A stretch of 64,000 nucleotides of DNA from Prevotella sp. (GCA_017554105.1 JAFZIY010000006.1:30795-94794); one strand, 5' to 3'; shown: positions 49,881-60,424, counted from the stretch's first letter. The notes: a model not told the origin generated them from the sequence alone. Translations and numbers: made by a program.

Positions 49881-52800
49881 GAGACAGAAGCTACAGGATA
49901 ACATCGAGGCCATCAAGGTGGCCTTTGCTGCGGAGCGAGGGGCTGAACTGTCAGAGGCAGACCGTGAAAAGCTGCGCAGGTATAGCGGCTTCGGTGGTCT
50001 GAAGTTCATCCTGAACCCTGCGGACAGTGATAGTGACAAGCAGTACTGGAAGAAGTCCGATCAAAAGTTTTTCAACCAGACAAAGGAACTGTTTGACATA
50101 ATCCGTGAAGGTGCCAAGGACGAAAAAGAGGCAAAGGAGTTGACGGATAGCATCAAGCGCTCCGTAAATACCGCTTTTTACACCCCACAGCCCGTCATCG
50201 ACACTATCGTCAAAGTGATGAAGGATGCTGGTGTGGAGGTGCAGTCGATGCTTGACCCCTCCGCTGGTATCGGCAAGTTCGGCGATGCCTTCAAGGGTGA
50301 CTATCCTGATGTGAGGGTCAGTGCCTTTGAGAAGGACCTGCTGACAGGTCGCATATTGAAGGCTCTTAACCCACAGGACAGTATTACCATAGGCGGCTTT
50401 GAGACCATCAGTCCTGAGCTGAAGGGTACATTTGATGTTGCGGCATCTAATATTCCCTTTGGCGACATCAAGGTAGTGGATGATGAATACCGAAAGAGTG
50501 GCAACGACGCAAAACGCTATGCTATTTCTACCATCCACAACTACTTCTTCATGAAGTCACTTGACATGGTACGAGAGGGCGGTTTCGTGGCCTTTATCAC
50601 CAGCAGGGGTTTTATGGATTCTCCGGCGAACAATGCCATCCGAGAGGAAATCAGCAAGGATGCGCGTTTGGTAGGAGCCTTCCGCCTGCCTGACGGTATG
50701 TTCCGCGATGAAGCCGGGACAGATGTAGGCTCAGACCTGGTAGTCTTACAGAAATACACCGGCTATGACAAGTCGCTCGACCCAGACACACAGGCATTCT
50801 GCGAGGTCAGTGAGGGTTTTAAGGCCATGAGCGGTGAGGACTGGAGTGACATCACCATGAATGCCCATTGGTGGAAGTCGATGATGGCCCCGGACAGTGA
50901 GGCTTTTGTGGCTACCAGGATGGAGCGTGGAACAGACCCTTACGGCAAGCCGACACTCGTCTTTTCACACGAGGGCGGGATGGACGGCATCACAAAACTG
51001 CTGACGGAGTATCTGAAGCGTGATCTGTATAGCGACTTTGTTGAGTATTATAGATCCAATGCCCCCAAAGCCGAGGAAAAAGAGGTTGCCTCCAAGGAGA
51101 AGGAGGAGAAAACGGTCAAGGAGCCGGCACAGGCGCAGGGTCTGGCGGTATCGGCAGAGCAGACAGTAAAGCCGGTGGAACAGGAACATGAAAATGCAAG
51201 TGTCCGACGCCATACTCAGGCCCCTGTGCAGCTCGACCTCTTTGCGATGTGGGATGAACAGGAGGCAGGAGGAGAAAGAACTGCCACTGCCCCGGAACAA
51301 CCACAAGTAACAGAGCAACCCAAGGTAAAGACACTTGATGAGCAGCGGCTAGAACTTTACTATCAGGTGCGTGATGCCTACGAGGAGCTGTATGACACGG
51401 AGGCCCAGACCCGACAGGAGCAGCCAGAACTTCGCGAGAGGCTGAACAAGGCCTATGACGAGTTTGTGGAGAAGTTCGGCCACCTGAACGAGCGCAAGAA
51501 TGCCAGGGTGATCATGAACGACCGTAAAGGCCGTGACGTGCTGGCCATCGAGAATGTCGAGGGCAGGGAGTTCGTGAAGTCCGACATCTTCGAGCGTCCC
51601 GTGTCGTTCGTGGCTTACGAGATAGACCATGCGGACACACCTGAGGATGCCCTCTTTGCCTCACTCAACCGCTACGGCAAGGTGGACTTGGAGTATATGT
51701 CCGGCTTGACGGGCAAGACAGAGCAGCAGTTGGCAGATGACCTGAAAGGGCGTATCTACTACATGCCTGGTGGTGACTATGAAATCAGTTCCAAGGTACT
51801 GTCAGGCAACATCTATGAAAAGCTGGCCTACGTGAACGATGCCCTCGAAATGGCTCAGGAGCATGCCGATGATCCCAAAATACTCCCACAATTGCAAGAG
51901 ACGAAGGAGGCATTAGAAGCCGTGCTGCCCCAGCAGATTGCCTTCGATGACATCGGTCTGCAGTTCGGTGAGCGGTGGATTCCGACATCCTACTACGAGG
52001 ACTATATCGGAAAGCTTTTCGATACGAAGATGGAAATCCACTATGCCGAGCACATCGATGAATACTCGCTGAAGGCCGAGGACCGCTACAACCTGAAGAT
52101 CCGTGAGGAATACTGCGTGCGTGGAGAGTACAAGGACTACGACGGATTGGCGCTGCTGTCCCATGCCTTCCACGACACCACCCCCGACATCCAGAAGTGC
52201 ATAGGCTCTGATGCCAACGGTGATGACCTGAAGGGGCCGGACATGGAGAAGATACAGCTGGCCAACGCGAAGATCCAGGAGATCCGTGAGGGCTTTACGG
52301 AATACCTCACCAACCTGCCCAAGGAGAAGCGCGACGAGTTGCAGGAGATGTACAACAGGAAGTTCAACTGTTTTGTGAAGGCCAAGTATGACGGCAGCCA
52401 CCAGACTTTTCCGGGTATCGACATGAAGGCTTTAGGCAGCAGCCGCTTCAACGTGAAGGACATCTACAAGAGTCAGAAGGACTGCGTGTGGATGCTCTTG
52501 CAGAACGGCGGTGGCATCTGTGACCACGAAGTGGGAACCGGAAAGACCCTTATCATGTGCATGGCAGCCCATGAGATGCACCGTCTGGGACTCGCCAACA
52601 AGCCGATGATCATTGCGCTGAAGGCCAATGTCGCCGAGATAGCGATGACCTATCAGGCCGCATTCCCTGATGACAGGATCCTCTATGCCAGTGAGAAGGA
52701 TTTTTCCCCTGCCAACAGGAGCAAGTTCTTCAATAACATCAAGAACAACGACTATGCCTGTGTCATCATGTCGCATGACCAGTTTGGAAAAATACCCCAG

Positions 52801-55800
52801 GCAGCGGAGGTGCAGCGGCAGATACTGTCGGATGAACTTCGCGACATTGACGAAGCACTTGACATCCTACGTCAACAGGGAGGCAATGTCTCTGGCCGTA
52901 TGCTGACGGGTCTGGAGAAGCGCAAGGAGAACCTGTCTGCAAAGATGCTGGAACTCCAGAATGACATGGCCAGACGCAAGGATGACTTCGTGGACTTCGG
53001 CATGATGGGTATCGACCATATCTTTGTCGATGAGAGCCATCAGTTCAAGAACCTCACCTTTACGACCCGTCATCAGCGCGTGTCTGGCTTAGGCAATCCC
53101 GCAGGGTCGCAAAAGGCCCTTAATCTGCTCTATGCCATCCGCACGATACAGAACCGCACGGGCAAGGACCTGGGAGCGACGTTCCTGAGTGGCACCACCA
53201 TCAGCAACTCCCTGACGGAGCTCTATCTGCTGTTCAAGTACCTTCGTCCTGAGGCGATGGAACAGCAGGGCATCCACAGCTTCGATGCCTGGGCAGCCGT
53301 CTATGCGAAGAAAACCTCCGACTATGAGTTCAACGTGACCAATGCCGTCGTACAGAAGGAGCGTTTCCGCTACTTTGTAAAAGTGCCGGAGCTGGCCACC
53401 TTCTACAACGAGATCACCGACTACCGCACAGGTGAGGACGTAGGTCTCGACCGTCCGGATATGAATATCATCCTGCACAACATGAAGCCCACTGCCGACC
53501 AGCAGGATTTTAATCAGAGACTGGTGCAGTTTGCCCAGACGGGTGACGGGGAACTCATCTACCGTGCGCCGCTCTCCGACCGCGAGCAGAAGGGAAAGAT
53601 GCTCATTGCGACCGATGCCAGCCGGAAGGCCTCGCTCGACATGAGACTGGTAGCCCCTGAACTCTTCGGTGATGACCCCGACAACAAAGCCAGCCACTGT
53701 GCAAGGCTTGTGTCGGAGTACTATCGGAAGTACGACGAGCAGAAGGGAACGCAGTTCATCTTCAGTGACCTCTCGACCTACAAGCCCGGCGAGTGGAACA
53801 TCTTTTCGGAGATCAAGGAAAAACTGGTTAACGACTACGGCATCCCTGCCGAGGAGATCCGCTTCATTCAGGAAGCGAAGAACGAGAAGCAGCGCAAGGA
53901 ACTCATCAAAGCCATGAACGAGGGCAGCATCCGTGTGCTGTTCGGTTCCACCTCGACATTGGGTACTGGTGTGAACGCCCAGAAACGCGCTGTGGCAGTG
54001 CATCACATCGACATACCTTGGCGACCATCTGACCTGGAACAGCGCAACGGCCGTGCACGACGCTCCGGCAACGAGATAGCCAAGCAGTTTGCGGGCAACA
54101 ACGTGGACATCATCATCTATGCCGTAGAGCGGACACTTGACAGTTACAAGTTCAACCTCCTGCAGAACAAGCAGCTCTTCATCAACCAGCTCAAGACAAA
54201 CAGCCTGGGTAGCCGTGTCATCGACGAGGGCGCGATGGACGAGGAGAACGGCATGAACTTCGCGGAGTATGTGGCCGTGTTGTCGGGCAATGACGACCTG
54301 CTTCAAAAAGCCAAGCTCGAAAAGAAGATCATGGCTTTAGAGTCAGAGCGCAAGACCTATATGCAGGCCCGGCGCGAGACCGAGTGGCGCTTGCAGGGTG
54401 CCCAGGAGAAGGTGGAGAAGAACGATACCGTCATCCAGAATATGACCGAGGACTATGAGAAGTTCCAGAAGGCAGCCAAATATGGTGAGGACGGCACAGT
54501 ATTGCCAGGTCTGACGATGCCGAAGGTCAGGGAGTTCACGGCAGACGGAGCCTATAATGTTGAGGGCATGGGTGCTGCCTTGCAGGATGCAGGGCGTACC
54601 ATCGGCAACAAAGGCCGGAAGATGGGTGAGGTCTATGGCTTTTCGCTGATGGTGGACTCCGTCTACATGTGGGATGAGAAGATGAGGAAGGAGGTCTATG
54701 CGGGCAACAAGTTCTACCTGCAGGGACACTACCAGTATGAGCATAACAACGGCAAGCTGGCTATGAGCAAGGACAACCGCTTGGGTGCCGTTCGCTACGG
54801 TGTGCAGGCACTCGAAAAGATTCCCGGGTACATCAGGCAGTATCAGGAACGCATCGAGAAATTGCAGCAGGATATTGCCGAGTACCAGCGTATTGCCGGA
54901 AAGGCGTGGGTCAAGGAGGATGATCTGAAGGACTTGAAGCATGAGATGGAGGCACTGGAGAAAAAGATCCAGGCCAGTCTGGATGCTACTACTCAGAACA
55001 TGCCCAAGCCGAAGGAAGAGCCGTACAGGATTACGAAGGAAGGCCGCTACCATACCGTCACCTTTGAGCGTGATGCTTTTCCACTCGTGTCTATCAAGGA
55101 GATGCGCGAACTGGCAGATACAGGCAGCTGGAGGAATCACGGCTATGTGCGCTGCGGCCATTGGGACGGTGACATGATGGTCAGCGACCCGGAGGTGATC
55201 GCTGAGTTCTCCTTGCGACAGAAGGCCGAGGAGTTCATCCATAAGGTCGTGGAGATGAATACGGAGCGGATGAACGACAAGGAGTTTATCGTGGCTCTGG
55301 CCAGTCAGGACACCGACGTCGATAAGGTCAATCAGGATAACGAGTGCATCTTCGCGGCAAGGAAGATGCTGGCTGCACAAGAGACAGAGAAGCAAGAAAC
55401 GAAGGAAGAAAAGGGAGAGGTGCGTATGGCTGCTGAAATGCCGGCCGGTGATGTCCCTGACAGGAAGGTTCGTGTCGGATTCCTTACTGAAGGTGTCACC
55501 GTGAATGCCGTTGATGACTATATAGGCCGGTCTGTCATTGAGTCGGACCAGCGCCGTCTCTCCGTTGAGCGTGACGAGCAGCGTGTATATGAGCTTGGAT
55601 TCGGTAATTCTGACAAGGATTTCAGGAACTATAAGTTCTTTACCACTGACATCCATTTTGGCCTTGCTCCGACTGTTCTGGAGGAGGCGGCTTTCCAACT
55701 GCTCGGCTATGAGCGCTTTGCCATTGCCGGTATAGGAGGAAAGGATGTCATGCCCAATCCGTGGGATGATCTTTTCAATACACTTAAGTGGGCTGTTGAC

Positions 55801-58800
55801 AACAAAGGGCTCAGTCCTGAATACATGAAGCGGGTGAGCAAGTATGACTTCTCCGTTCCTGAGAATGGGAATGGCGATCGCCCACAACATACATCTGATG
55901 AAGAGTGGAACCATTATGTAAAGCAGGTGAATGCCAATGAGCGGCGTATCTTCTCCTCTGAGGAACTTCGTGAGATTGCCGCTGTCCTGCCGGATGCGTT
56001 CAAACTTGACCTGTTCAACGACCTTGTCAACATCAGCCGCATTGCCGACGTTCATGCAGTCGTCAACCATATTCTCGTGCAGAATGACGGTGACGATGCC
56101 GTACGTTTCGTAAATGCCGTCAAAGAACGTCACCAGCTTCTTCGTGACCAGGGACTGCCTGTTGATGCCGATGCAGACCGTGCCATTATCCGTGAACTTC
56201 TCGCAGAACGTCCGTTGCTGGCTGCCGCAGAGCAGAAGAAGCCAGAGACGAAGGAAGAAACAGCCAGTCCTGCAGTAACCGCACAGAGAAAGCCGACGGC
56301 ACGGGAAAAGCATAAACAGGAAGTACTCAATATCCTTGCTCAGGGTACGTCGTTCAAGGGAACTACCCGATACGGCCAGGAAACCGTTTTTTCGGCAAAC
56401 TACTTTGAACTGGCTGACGTCGTGCGGTTGAGTAATGGTGAGCAAGGCGGTGACTTGACATACTCTCCTACCAATTTTATCAAGGCTGTCAGGAATGGTA
56501 CTCTTACACAGATAGAAACTATGGAAGAAACAAAACAGGAAACAGTTGAAAAGCCGATGACGGTTTATTCCTTAGGCCAGTATGGAGTTGGCGAGTATGG
56601 TGAGGAACTACGCCAGTTGGCCCATCAGCTCAAAGAGGGCGCATCGAAAGAGTCATTGGATAAATCTGTAGATTTGCTCTCAGCCATCTTCGAGGACATA
56701 CCGAAAGAGGAGCACGACAGACTTGTCTTAGTGCCGATGCCAGACCATAAGGGACTCCCCGGATATATGGACGAAGTCGTCTATGAGATTGCTGAGAAGC
56801 TGGATTTAGACAACAACAACCGGCTCACCTGCTCGCCCCATCAGTCGTTCTATGACTTGAAAAAGGAGCAGGGAATGGACAACCTGCCTGACATCAAGTT
56901 CTTCTACGACGGGAAACTGTCGAAGGATTCGATAGTCGTATTGGTGGATAACGTCCTCGACACAGGACATACGCTGAGTCAGGCAGCAAAGGTTGACTTC
57001 GGTGAAGGCGTAGAGGTACGTGCTGCTGTACTGGCTCATACAGACAACTATCAGCAGTATCACCCTGAGATAGAAGTCAAAGAACTGGCACAGACACAGG
57101 AAGTCAAGATGGCTGCCGAGGAGATCCATGCTAATCCCGCGACGGAAGAAAACAAAATGGAAGAAAAGAAACCATATCGTATCGACATAGGCGAAGCCCC
57201 CTTTGTCTTTGGTGAGTATCATGTCCAGTTCCAACCGGACATCATGAATGTCACCTTTGGGGAACAGGAGGAGATTGCCAAAGAGTATGGCGGTGAGATG
57301 CGTGTCACACGTGGCAAGGAGTGGGCCGACTTCATGAGACGGGATGATGCGGAGCAGTTCGCAGAGCATGTTGTTTCGCTGAATGATGAGCGTGAACAGG
57401 CTCAAAATGCGGGAAAGAACCTCTATGAGCTGGCCAGCACCTATCGTCTGGACTATCTGCCGCTGACCCTGCGACTGCCTGTAACCGTAGAGGACCACGA
57501 CGACGGCGTGGATAGGAAGGACCTTGTCATCTCCTATGCGATGGTCACTCATGGCGGTGACATCGATGTGTATGCTGACTGTTTCGATGCCTACGACAAT
57601 AAGAACGCGATTTCCCTGGAGTCATTGCCAGAGGACGCACAGAAACAGGTGAAGGACGGACTCAGTGATATATTGGAGGACGATGACCGGCAGATCAGCG
57701 TTTATGTGGACACCAAACGGGTGCCTGACTATGCCTTGCCCGCCATCGTCAATGGTGACTTCGGCAACCTCGATGCGGAAGAGACGAAGATGGTGCAGGA
57801 GTTTATGGATGCCTATCCGGGCCACCTCCTTCTGCCTCGTGACGAGAGTCCCAGCTTCACTAACAGACCCGCCTTTGGCATGGCCGCAGACTGTGTTCCC
57901 GTTGACATCATCCGTATCGCCTCGCCCAAGCAATGGCGCGAGGAGCAGGAACGGATAGAAGAAAAGCGTGCTGATGCTGAGAAGGAGGCACGTGTCGAGA
58001 CCAATCTGCAGATGGAAACGGAAAAACAGAAAGGAGCCGAGGAAAGAACCAAGGCGGGAAAAGATGAGAAGAGTGAAAAGCCGAAAGCTATAGCAGCCGA
58101 AGCCACCCTTCTTGTTGCAGCCCTGGACTACGCCAAGCAAAATCAGGGTGTCTGGCTCAACAAATGTGGTACGTTGTCAGAAGAGGACATCAAGCAGTCC
58201 CGTATGTTAAAGCCTTACGAGGCATTGAAGATGCTGCTCCAGAATGATGGAAAGGACAGTTGCCAGACGGTGGACATGAAGAAAGAAGACAGTTCAGCCT
58301 ATAGGCAAGTCCAGTCGTTGAAGGAGAAGCACCCCGATGCCCTCATCCTGATGCGAGGCGGTGACTTTTACCAGGCATTCGGTGAGGATGCCCAGAAAGC
58401 TGCAAGAACGCTGGGTATCACCAATTCCCGACGTGAGACAGGCAAGGGCGAGAAGTACGACTTTGCCGAGTTCCCCCATCATGCTCTTGATGTCTATCTG
58501 CCGAAATTGGTAAGAGCCGGATACCGTATCGCCATCTGTGACCAGCTCACAGACACCAAGGAGGACAAAGAACAGGCAAAAGCCATCTATGACAGGGCCG
58601 ACAAACTGGTAAAGGCTCTCCAGAAGATTGATGAGCGTGTTAAGGTCAATACGTTGCTCAATACGGGGTATGATGCCAAGTCGGGCTATCTGTACATCAA
58701 CAGCAGCCGCAAAGCCATGGTGGGCAAGGAAAAGGACAAGGCCGTCGAGCGGAGCTGTGACATCTATCGTGCCGCCATTGCCTTTACAGGTGCCGAATGT

Positions 58801-59283
58801 CGTCTGAACCGCAAGGCACCGGAGAAACTGCTTACTGCCGATGCACAGAAGTATGAGCGTCTGGTGCAGGAACTGGCCACTGGTATCGTTATGGCCCGAC
58901 AAGGGCTGCCCGCTTCGCTCTCGCGTGACAGTATGGAGATGATACCCTTCTGGCAGGAGCAGTTGAAGACCAATCCCCGACTGCCAGAACATCTGGAACG
59001 TGACGTGAACAATGCCATGCAGACGCTGCACCTCATTGTGCAGGGCAAAGAAGTGGACTACGCTGCCATGCGGAGTGAGTCACCGACAGCTGAAGTTACC
59101 AAGGCACACACAGAGGCTGCCCAGCCAAAAGAGCACGTTCCCAGCATTGCCGCTGAGGAAATCACCCGTACCAGTGACATCAAGATGGTACCGATGACCC
59201 GTGTTGACAGGGGCAAGGTGGCACAGGAGGTAAGGATGACTACAGGAAAAGAGGAAACCCCTCGCAGGACGCATCATCGTTAA
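49867..59283 (+). CDS. Giant polyvalent protein: N6-adenine methylase, SF2 helicase, PRTase-like and MutS-I-like modules
   Basis: 3,138 residues. Methylase region 20-300: R-Y-S-G-F-G-G, T-A-F-Y-T-P, SAM loop D-P-S-A-G-I-G-K-F (about 129) and catalytic N-I-P-F-G-D (about 194). SNF2-like helicase 860-1460: Walker A E-V-G-T-G-K-T (about 887), D-E-S-H box (about 1054) and Q-R-N-G-R-A-R-R-S-G (about 1392). Coiled coils lie near 1480-1700. A phosphoribosyltransferase-like region (2230-2415) has V-V-L-V-D-N-V-L-D-T-G-H-T-L, and a MutS-domain-I-like module (2810-2900) has H-P-D-A-L-I-L-M-R-G-G-D-F-Y. Such proteins probably enter the recipient with the DNA and modify or protect it. It is longer than the related element proteins I know of. 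Confidence 0.85.
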   Translation: MAYNKRQKLQDNIEAIKVAFAAERGAELSEADREKLRRYSGFGGLKFILNPADSDSDKQYWKKSDQKFFNQTKELFDIIREGAKDEKEAKELTDSIKRSVNTAFYTPQPVIDTIVKVMKDAGVEVQSMLDPSAGIGKFGDAFKGDYPDVRVSAFEKDLLTGRILKALNPQDSITIGGFETISPELKGTFDVAASNIPFGDIKVVDDEYRKSGNDAKRYAISTIHNYFFMKSLDMVREGGFVAFITSRGFMDSPANNAIREEISKDARLVGAFRLPDGMFRDEAGTDVGSDLVVLQKYTGYDKSLDPDTQAFCEVSEGFKAMSGEDWSDITMNAHWWKSMMAPDSEAFVATRMERGTDPYGKPTLVFSHEGGMDGITKLLTEYLKRDLYSDFVEYYRSNAPKAEEKEVASKEKEEKTVKEPAQAQGLAVSAEQTVKPVEQEHENASVRRHTQAPVQLDLFAMWDEQEAGGERTATAPEQPQVTEQPKVKTLDEQRLELYYQVRDAYEELYDTEAQTRQEQPELRERLNKAYDEFVEKFGHLNERKNARVIMNDRKGRDVLAIENVEGREFVKSDIFERPVSFVAYEIDHADTPEDALFASLNRYGKVDLEYMSGLTGKTEQQLADDLKGRIYYMPGGDYEISSKVLSGNIYEKLAYVNDALEMAQEHADDPKILPQLQETKEALEAVLPQQIAFDDIGLQFGERWIPTSYYEDYIGKLFDTKMEIHYAEHIDEYSLKAEDRYNLKIREEYCVRGEYKDYDGLALLSHAFHDTTPDIQKCIGSDANGDDLKGPDMEKIQLANAKIQEIREGFTEYLTNLPKEKRDELQEMYNRKFNCFVKAKYDGSHQTFPGIDMKALGSSRFNVKDIYKSQKDCVWMLLQNGGGICDHEVGTGKTLIMCMAAHEMHRLGLANKPMIIALKANVAEIAMTYQAAFPDDRILYASEKDFSPANRSKFFNNIKNNDYACVIMSHDQFGKIPQAAEVQRQILSDELRDIDEALDILRQQGGNVSGRMLTGLEKRKENLSAKMLELQNDMARRKDDFVDFGMMGIDHIFVDESHQFKNLTFTTRHQRVSGLGNPAGSQKALNLLYAIRTIQNRTGKDLGATFLSGTTISNSLTELYLLFKYLRPEAMEQQGIHSFDAWAAVYAKKTSDYEFNVTNAVVQKERFRYFVKVPELATFYNEITDYRTGEDVGLDRPDMNIILHNMKPTADQQDFNQRLVQFAQTGDGELIYRAPLSDREQKGKMLIATDASRKASLDMRLVAPELFGDDPDNKASHCARLVSEYYRKYDEQKGTQFIFSDLSTYKPGEWNIFSEIKEKLVNDYGIPAEEIRFIQEAKNEKQRKELIKAMNEGSIRVLFGSTSTLGTGVNAQKRAVAVHHIDIPWRPSDLEQRNGRARRSGNEIAKQFAGNNVDIIIYAVERTLDSYKFNLLQNKQLFINQLKTNSLGSRVIDEGAMDEENGMNFAEYVAVLSGNDDLLQKAKLEKKIMALESERKTYMQARRETEWRLQGAQEKVEKNDTVIQNMTEDYEKFQKAAKYGEDGTVLPGLTMPKVREFTADGAYNVEGMGAALQDAGRTIGNKGRKMGEVYGFSLMVDSVYMWDEKMRKEVYAGNKFYLQGHYQYEHNNGKLAMSKDNRLGAVRYGVQALEKIPGYIRQYQERIEKLQQDIAEYQRIAGKAWVKEDDLKDLKHEMEALEKKIQASLDATTQNMPKPKEEPYRITKEGRYHTVTFERDAFPLVSIKEMRELADTGSWRNHGYVRCGHWDGDMMVSDPEVIAEFSLRQKAEEFIHKVVEMNTERMNDKEFIVALASQDTDVDKVNQDNECIFAARKMLAAQETEKQETKEEKGEVRMAAEMPAGDVPDRKVRVGFLTEGVTVNAVDDYIGRSVIESDQRRLSVERDEQRVYELGFGNSDKDFRNYKFFTTDIHFGLAPTVLEEAAFQLLGYERFAIAGIGGKDVMPNPWDDLFNTLKWAVDNKGLSPEYMKRVSKYDFSVPENGNGDRPQHTSDEEWNHYVKQVNANERRIFSSEELREIAAVLPDAFKLDLFNDLVNISRIADVHAVVNHILVQNDGDDAVRFVNAVKERHQLLRDQGLPVDADADRAIIRELLAERPLLAAAEQKKPETKEETASPAVTAQRKPTAREKHKQEVLNILAQGTSFKGTTRYGQETVFSANYFELADVVRLSNGEQGGDLTYSPTNFIKAVRNGTLTQIETMEETKQETVEKPMTVYSLGQYGVGEYGEELRQLAHQLKEGASKESLDKSVDLLSAIFEDIPKEEHDRLVLVPMPDHKGLPGYMDEVVYEIAEKLDLDNNNRLTCSPHQSFYDLKKEQGMDNLPDIKFFYDGKLSKDSIVVLVDNVLDTGHTLSQAAKVDFGEGVEVRAAVLAHTDNYQQYHPEIEVKELAQTQEVKMAAEEIHANPATEENKMEEKKPYRIDIGEAPFVFGEYHVQFQPDIMNVTFGEQEEIAKEYGGEMRVTRGKEWADFMRRDDAEQFAEHVVSLNDEREQAQNAGKNLYELASTYRLDYLPLTLRLPVTVEDHDDGVDRKDLVISYAMVTHGGDIDVYADCFDAYDNKNAISLESLPEDAQKQVKDGLSDILEDDDRQISVYVDTKRVPDYALPAIVNGDFGNLDAEETKMVQEFMDAYPGHLLLPRDESPSFTNRPAFGMAADCVPVDIIRIASPKQWREEQERIEEKRADAEKEARVETNLQMETEKQKGAEERTKAGKDEKSEKPKAIAAEATLLVAALDYAKQNQGVWLNKCGTLSEEDIKQSRMLKPYEALKMLLQNDGKDSCQTVDMKKEDSSAYRQVQSLKEKHPDALILMRGGDFYQAFGEDAQKAARTLGITNSRRETGKGEKYDFAEFPHHALDVYLPKLVRAGYRIAICDQLTDTKEDKEQAKAIYDRADKLVKALQKIDERVKVNTLLNTGYDAKSGYLYINSSRKAMVGKEKDKAVERSCDIYRAAIAFTGAECRLNRKAPEKLLTADAQKYERLVQELATGIVMARQGLPASLSRDSMEMIPFWQEQLKTNPRLPEHLERDVNNAMQTLHLIVQGKEVDYAAMRSESPTAEVTKAHTEAAQPKEHVPSIAAEEITRTSDIKMVPMTRVDRGKVAQEVRMTTGKEETPRRTHHR

Positions 59284-59336
59284 AATGAAAGGATAATATC
59301 AACCAAATAATATCAACAAACAAAGAAGAGAATATT

Positions 59337-60245
59337 ATGAAACAGAAAGAATCAATGAAACAGACAAAACAGACAACACCGGTAAACCTGTTCAATTCGC
59401 TCCAGAGCAAGGAGTTCGGTAAGGTAAGAGTAGTAAGCAACGAGAAGACTGGCGAGGGCTACGTCAGTGCCGATGACCTGTGCCGCATCCTGGAATTGTC
59501 AGAGAAGGACGTATTCCCGAAAATCTCCAGCCATCTCTATACCGTCATCTTAGAAGATACCGGTGACAAGCAGCAGAAGATGCCCTTCGTAGATGAGAGT
59601 GGACTCTATATGATGTTCCTGCTGAGTAAGAGGGAGGATGCCATCCGTTTCCAGGACTGGCTGAATGAGGAGTTCCTACAAGCCCTCTATGAACAGAGAA
59701 AGGCTCTTGCCGGGCTGAAGAAGGATGACAGACTGGTCGCCGAGTCAAACCTGCAGCTTCAGGCTTTGCGTTATATGGCCACTGCCAAGAACGTAGAGAG
59801 GTCCGGTCATTTCAGAGTAGGGAAGGATATTCCCGATCTGACTATGTCCCATCTGAGAGGCTGGTGGTATAACCCTAACGATAATTCAACATTCATGCTC
59901 CAGTTCAACTGCAAGACCGATTGCTATATCTATGAGAATATCAGGATGAACGTCTATCTGACGAAGCAGGAGGATGGCAACACGGAAGCTTGTGACATGC
60001 GCATCCGATTCCTCGACCTCGACGATGGTAGTTTTGAGTATCTGTCCTATGATACGTGGCTGCCAAGCGATGCCGTATCTGACAATACGATTCTCGACTA
60101 CCTTCTGGAGGAGCTTACGCTTGATGTGAATATTCTGGATCCGGAGAATGTTGACCTTGTGGTTCTGCTGAACGGCACGATGTCATTCCATCGATCACGA
60201 CGTTTAGAAAACAGTAATGACCATCCGCTGATAGAGTTTGTGTAG
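59337..60245 (+). CDS. Bro-N domain (antirepressor-like) protein
   Basis: 302 residues. The first 130 match the BRO-N/antirepressor fold: F-G-K-V-R-V-V-S-N-E, Y-V-S-A-D-D-L-C-R-I-L-E-L, F-V-D-E-S-G-L-Y-M-M-F-L-L-S and F-Q-D-W-L-N-E-E-F-L. The rest is unrecognised, with H-F-R-V-G-K-D-I-P-D-L-T and an acidic end (L-D-P-E-N-V-D-L-V-V). Bro-N proteins in phages bind DNA or repressors to switch lysogeny. Here it closes the long DNA-processing operon and may report its completion to the S24 repressor (inference). A terminator follows. Confidence 0.7.
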   Translation: MKQKESMKQTKQTTPVNLFNSLQSKEFGKVRVVSNEKTGEGYVSADDLCRILELSEKDVFPKISSHLYTVILEDTGDKQQKMPFVDESGLYMMFLLSKREDAIRFQDWLNEEFLQALYEQRKALAGLKKDDRLVAESNLQLQALRYMATAKNVERSGHFRVGKDIPDLTMSHLRGWWYNPNDNSTFMLQFNCKTDCYIYENIRMNVYLTKQEDGNTEACDMRIRFLDLDDGSFEYLSYDTWLPSDAVSDNTILDYLLEELTLDVNILDPENVDLVVLLNGTMSFHRSRRLENSNDHPLIEFV

Positions 60246-60275
60246 TGGGATAAGGTGTGAAACCAGAAAAGAAAA

Positions 60276-60307
60276 GGCAGGGAGTCGATGGTGATTCTCT
60301 GCCTTTT
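60276..60307 (+). terminator. Rho-independent terminator after the Bro-N gene
   Basis: GGCAGGGAGTC and GATTCTCTGCC form an 11-bp stem (G-U pairs allowed), followed by TTTT. Confidence 0.8.
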
Positions 60308-60379
60308 GGCTTCCATAAATGAAGAAATCCCTAGAAATTACTTGTTTTAGCCAATTTTATGCACAAAAATAGAGTTGGA

Positions 60380-60424
60380 ATTGAAAATCTTGGGAATTTT
60401 TCATTGAAAATCTTGGGAATTTTT
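60380..60424 (+). repeat. 22-bp perfect tandem repeat in a promoter
   Basis: Two identical copies of ATTGAAAATCTTGGGAATTT plus TT (60380-60401 and 60403-60424), one base apart. The second copy supplies the -33 element of the promoter ending at 60433. Either a slippage duplication or a double binding site. Confidence 0.8.

Noticed and set aside
53089-56445. Long minus-strand frames of 405 and 700 codons opposite the giant gene
   Set aside because: They are antisense shadows: the plus strand carries clear helicase and methylase motifs through the whole stretch, and the antisense products have no recognisable motif.
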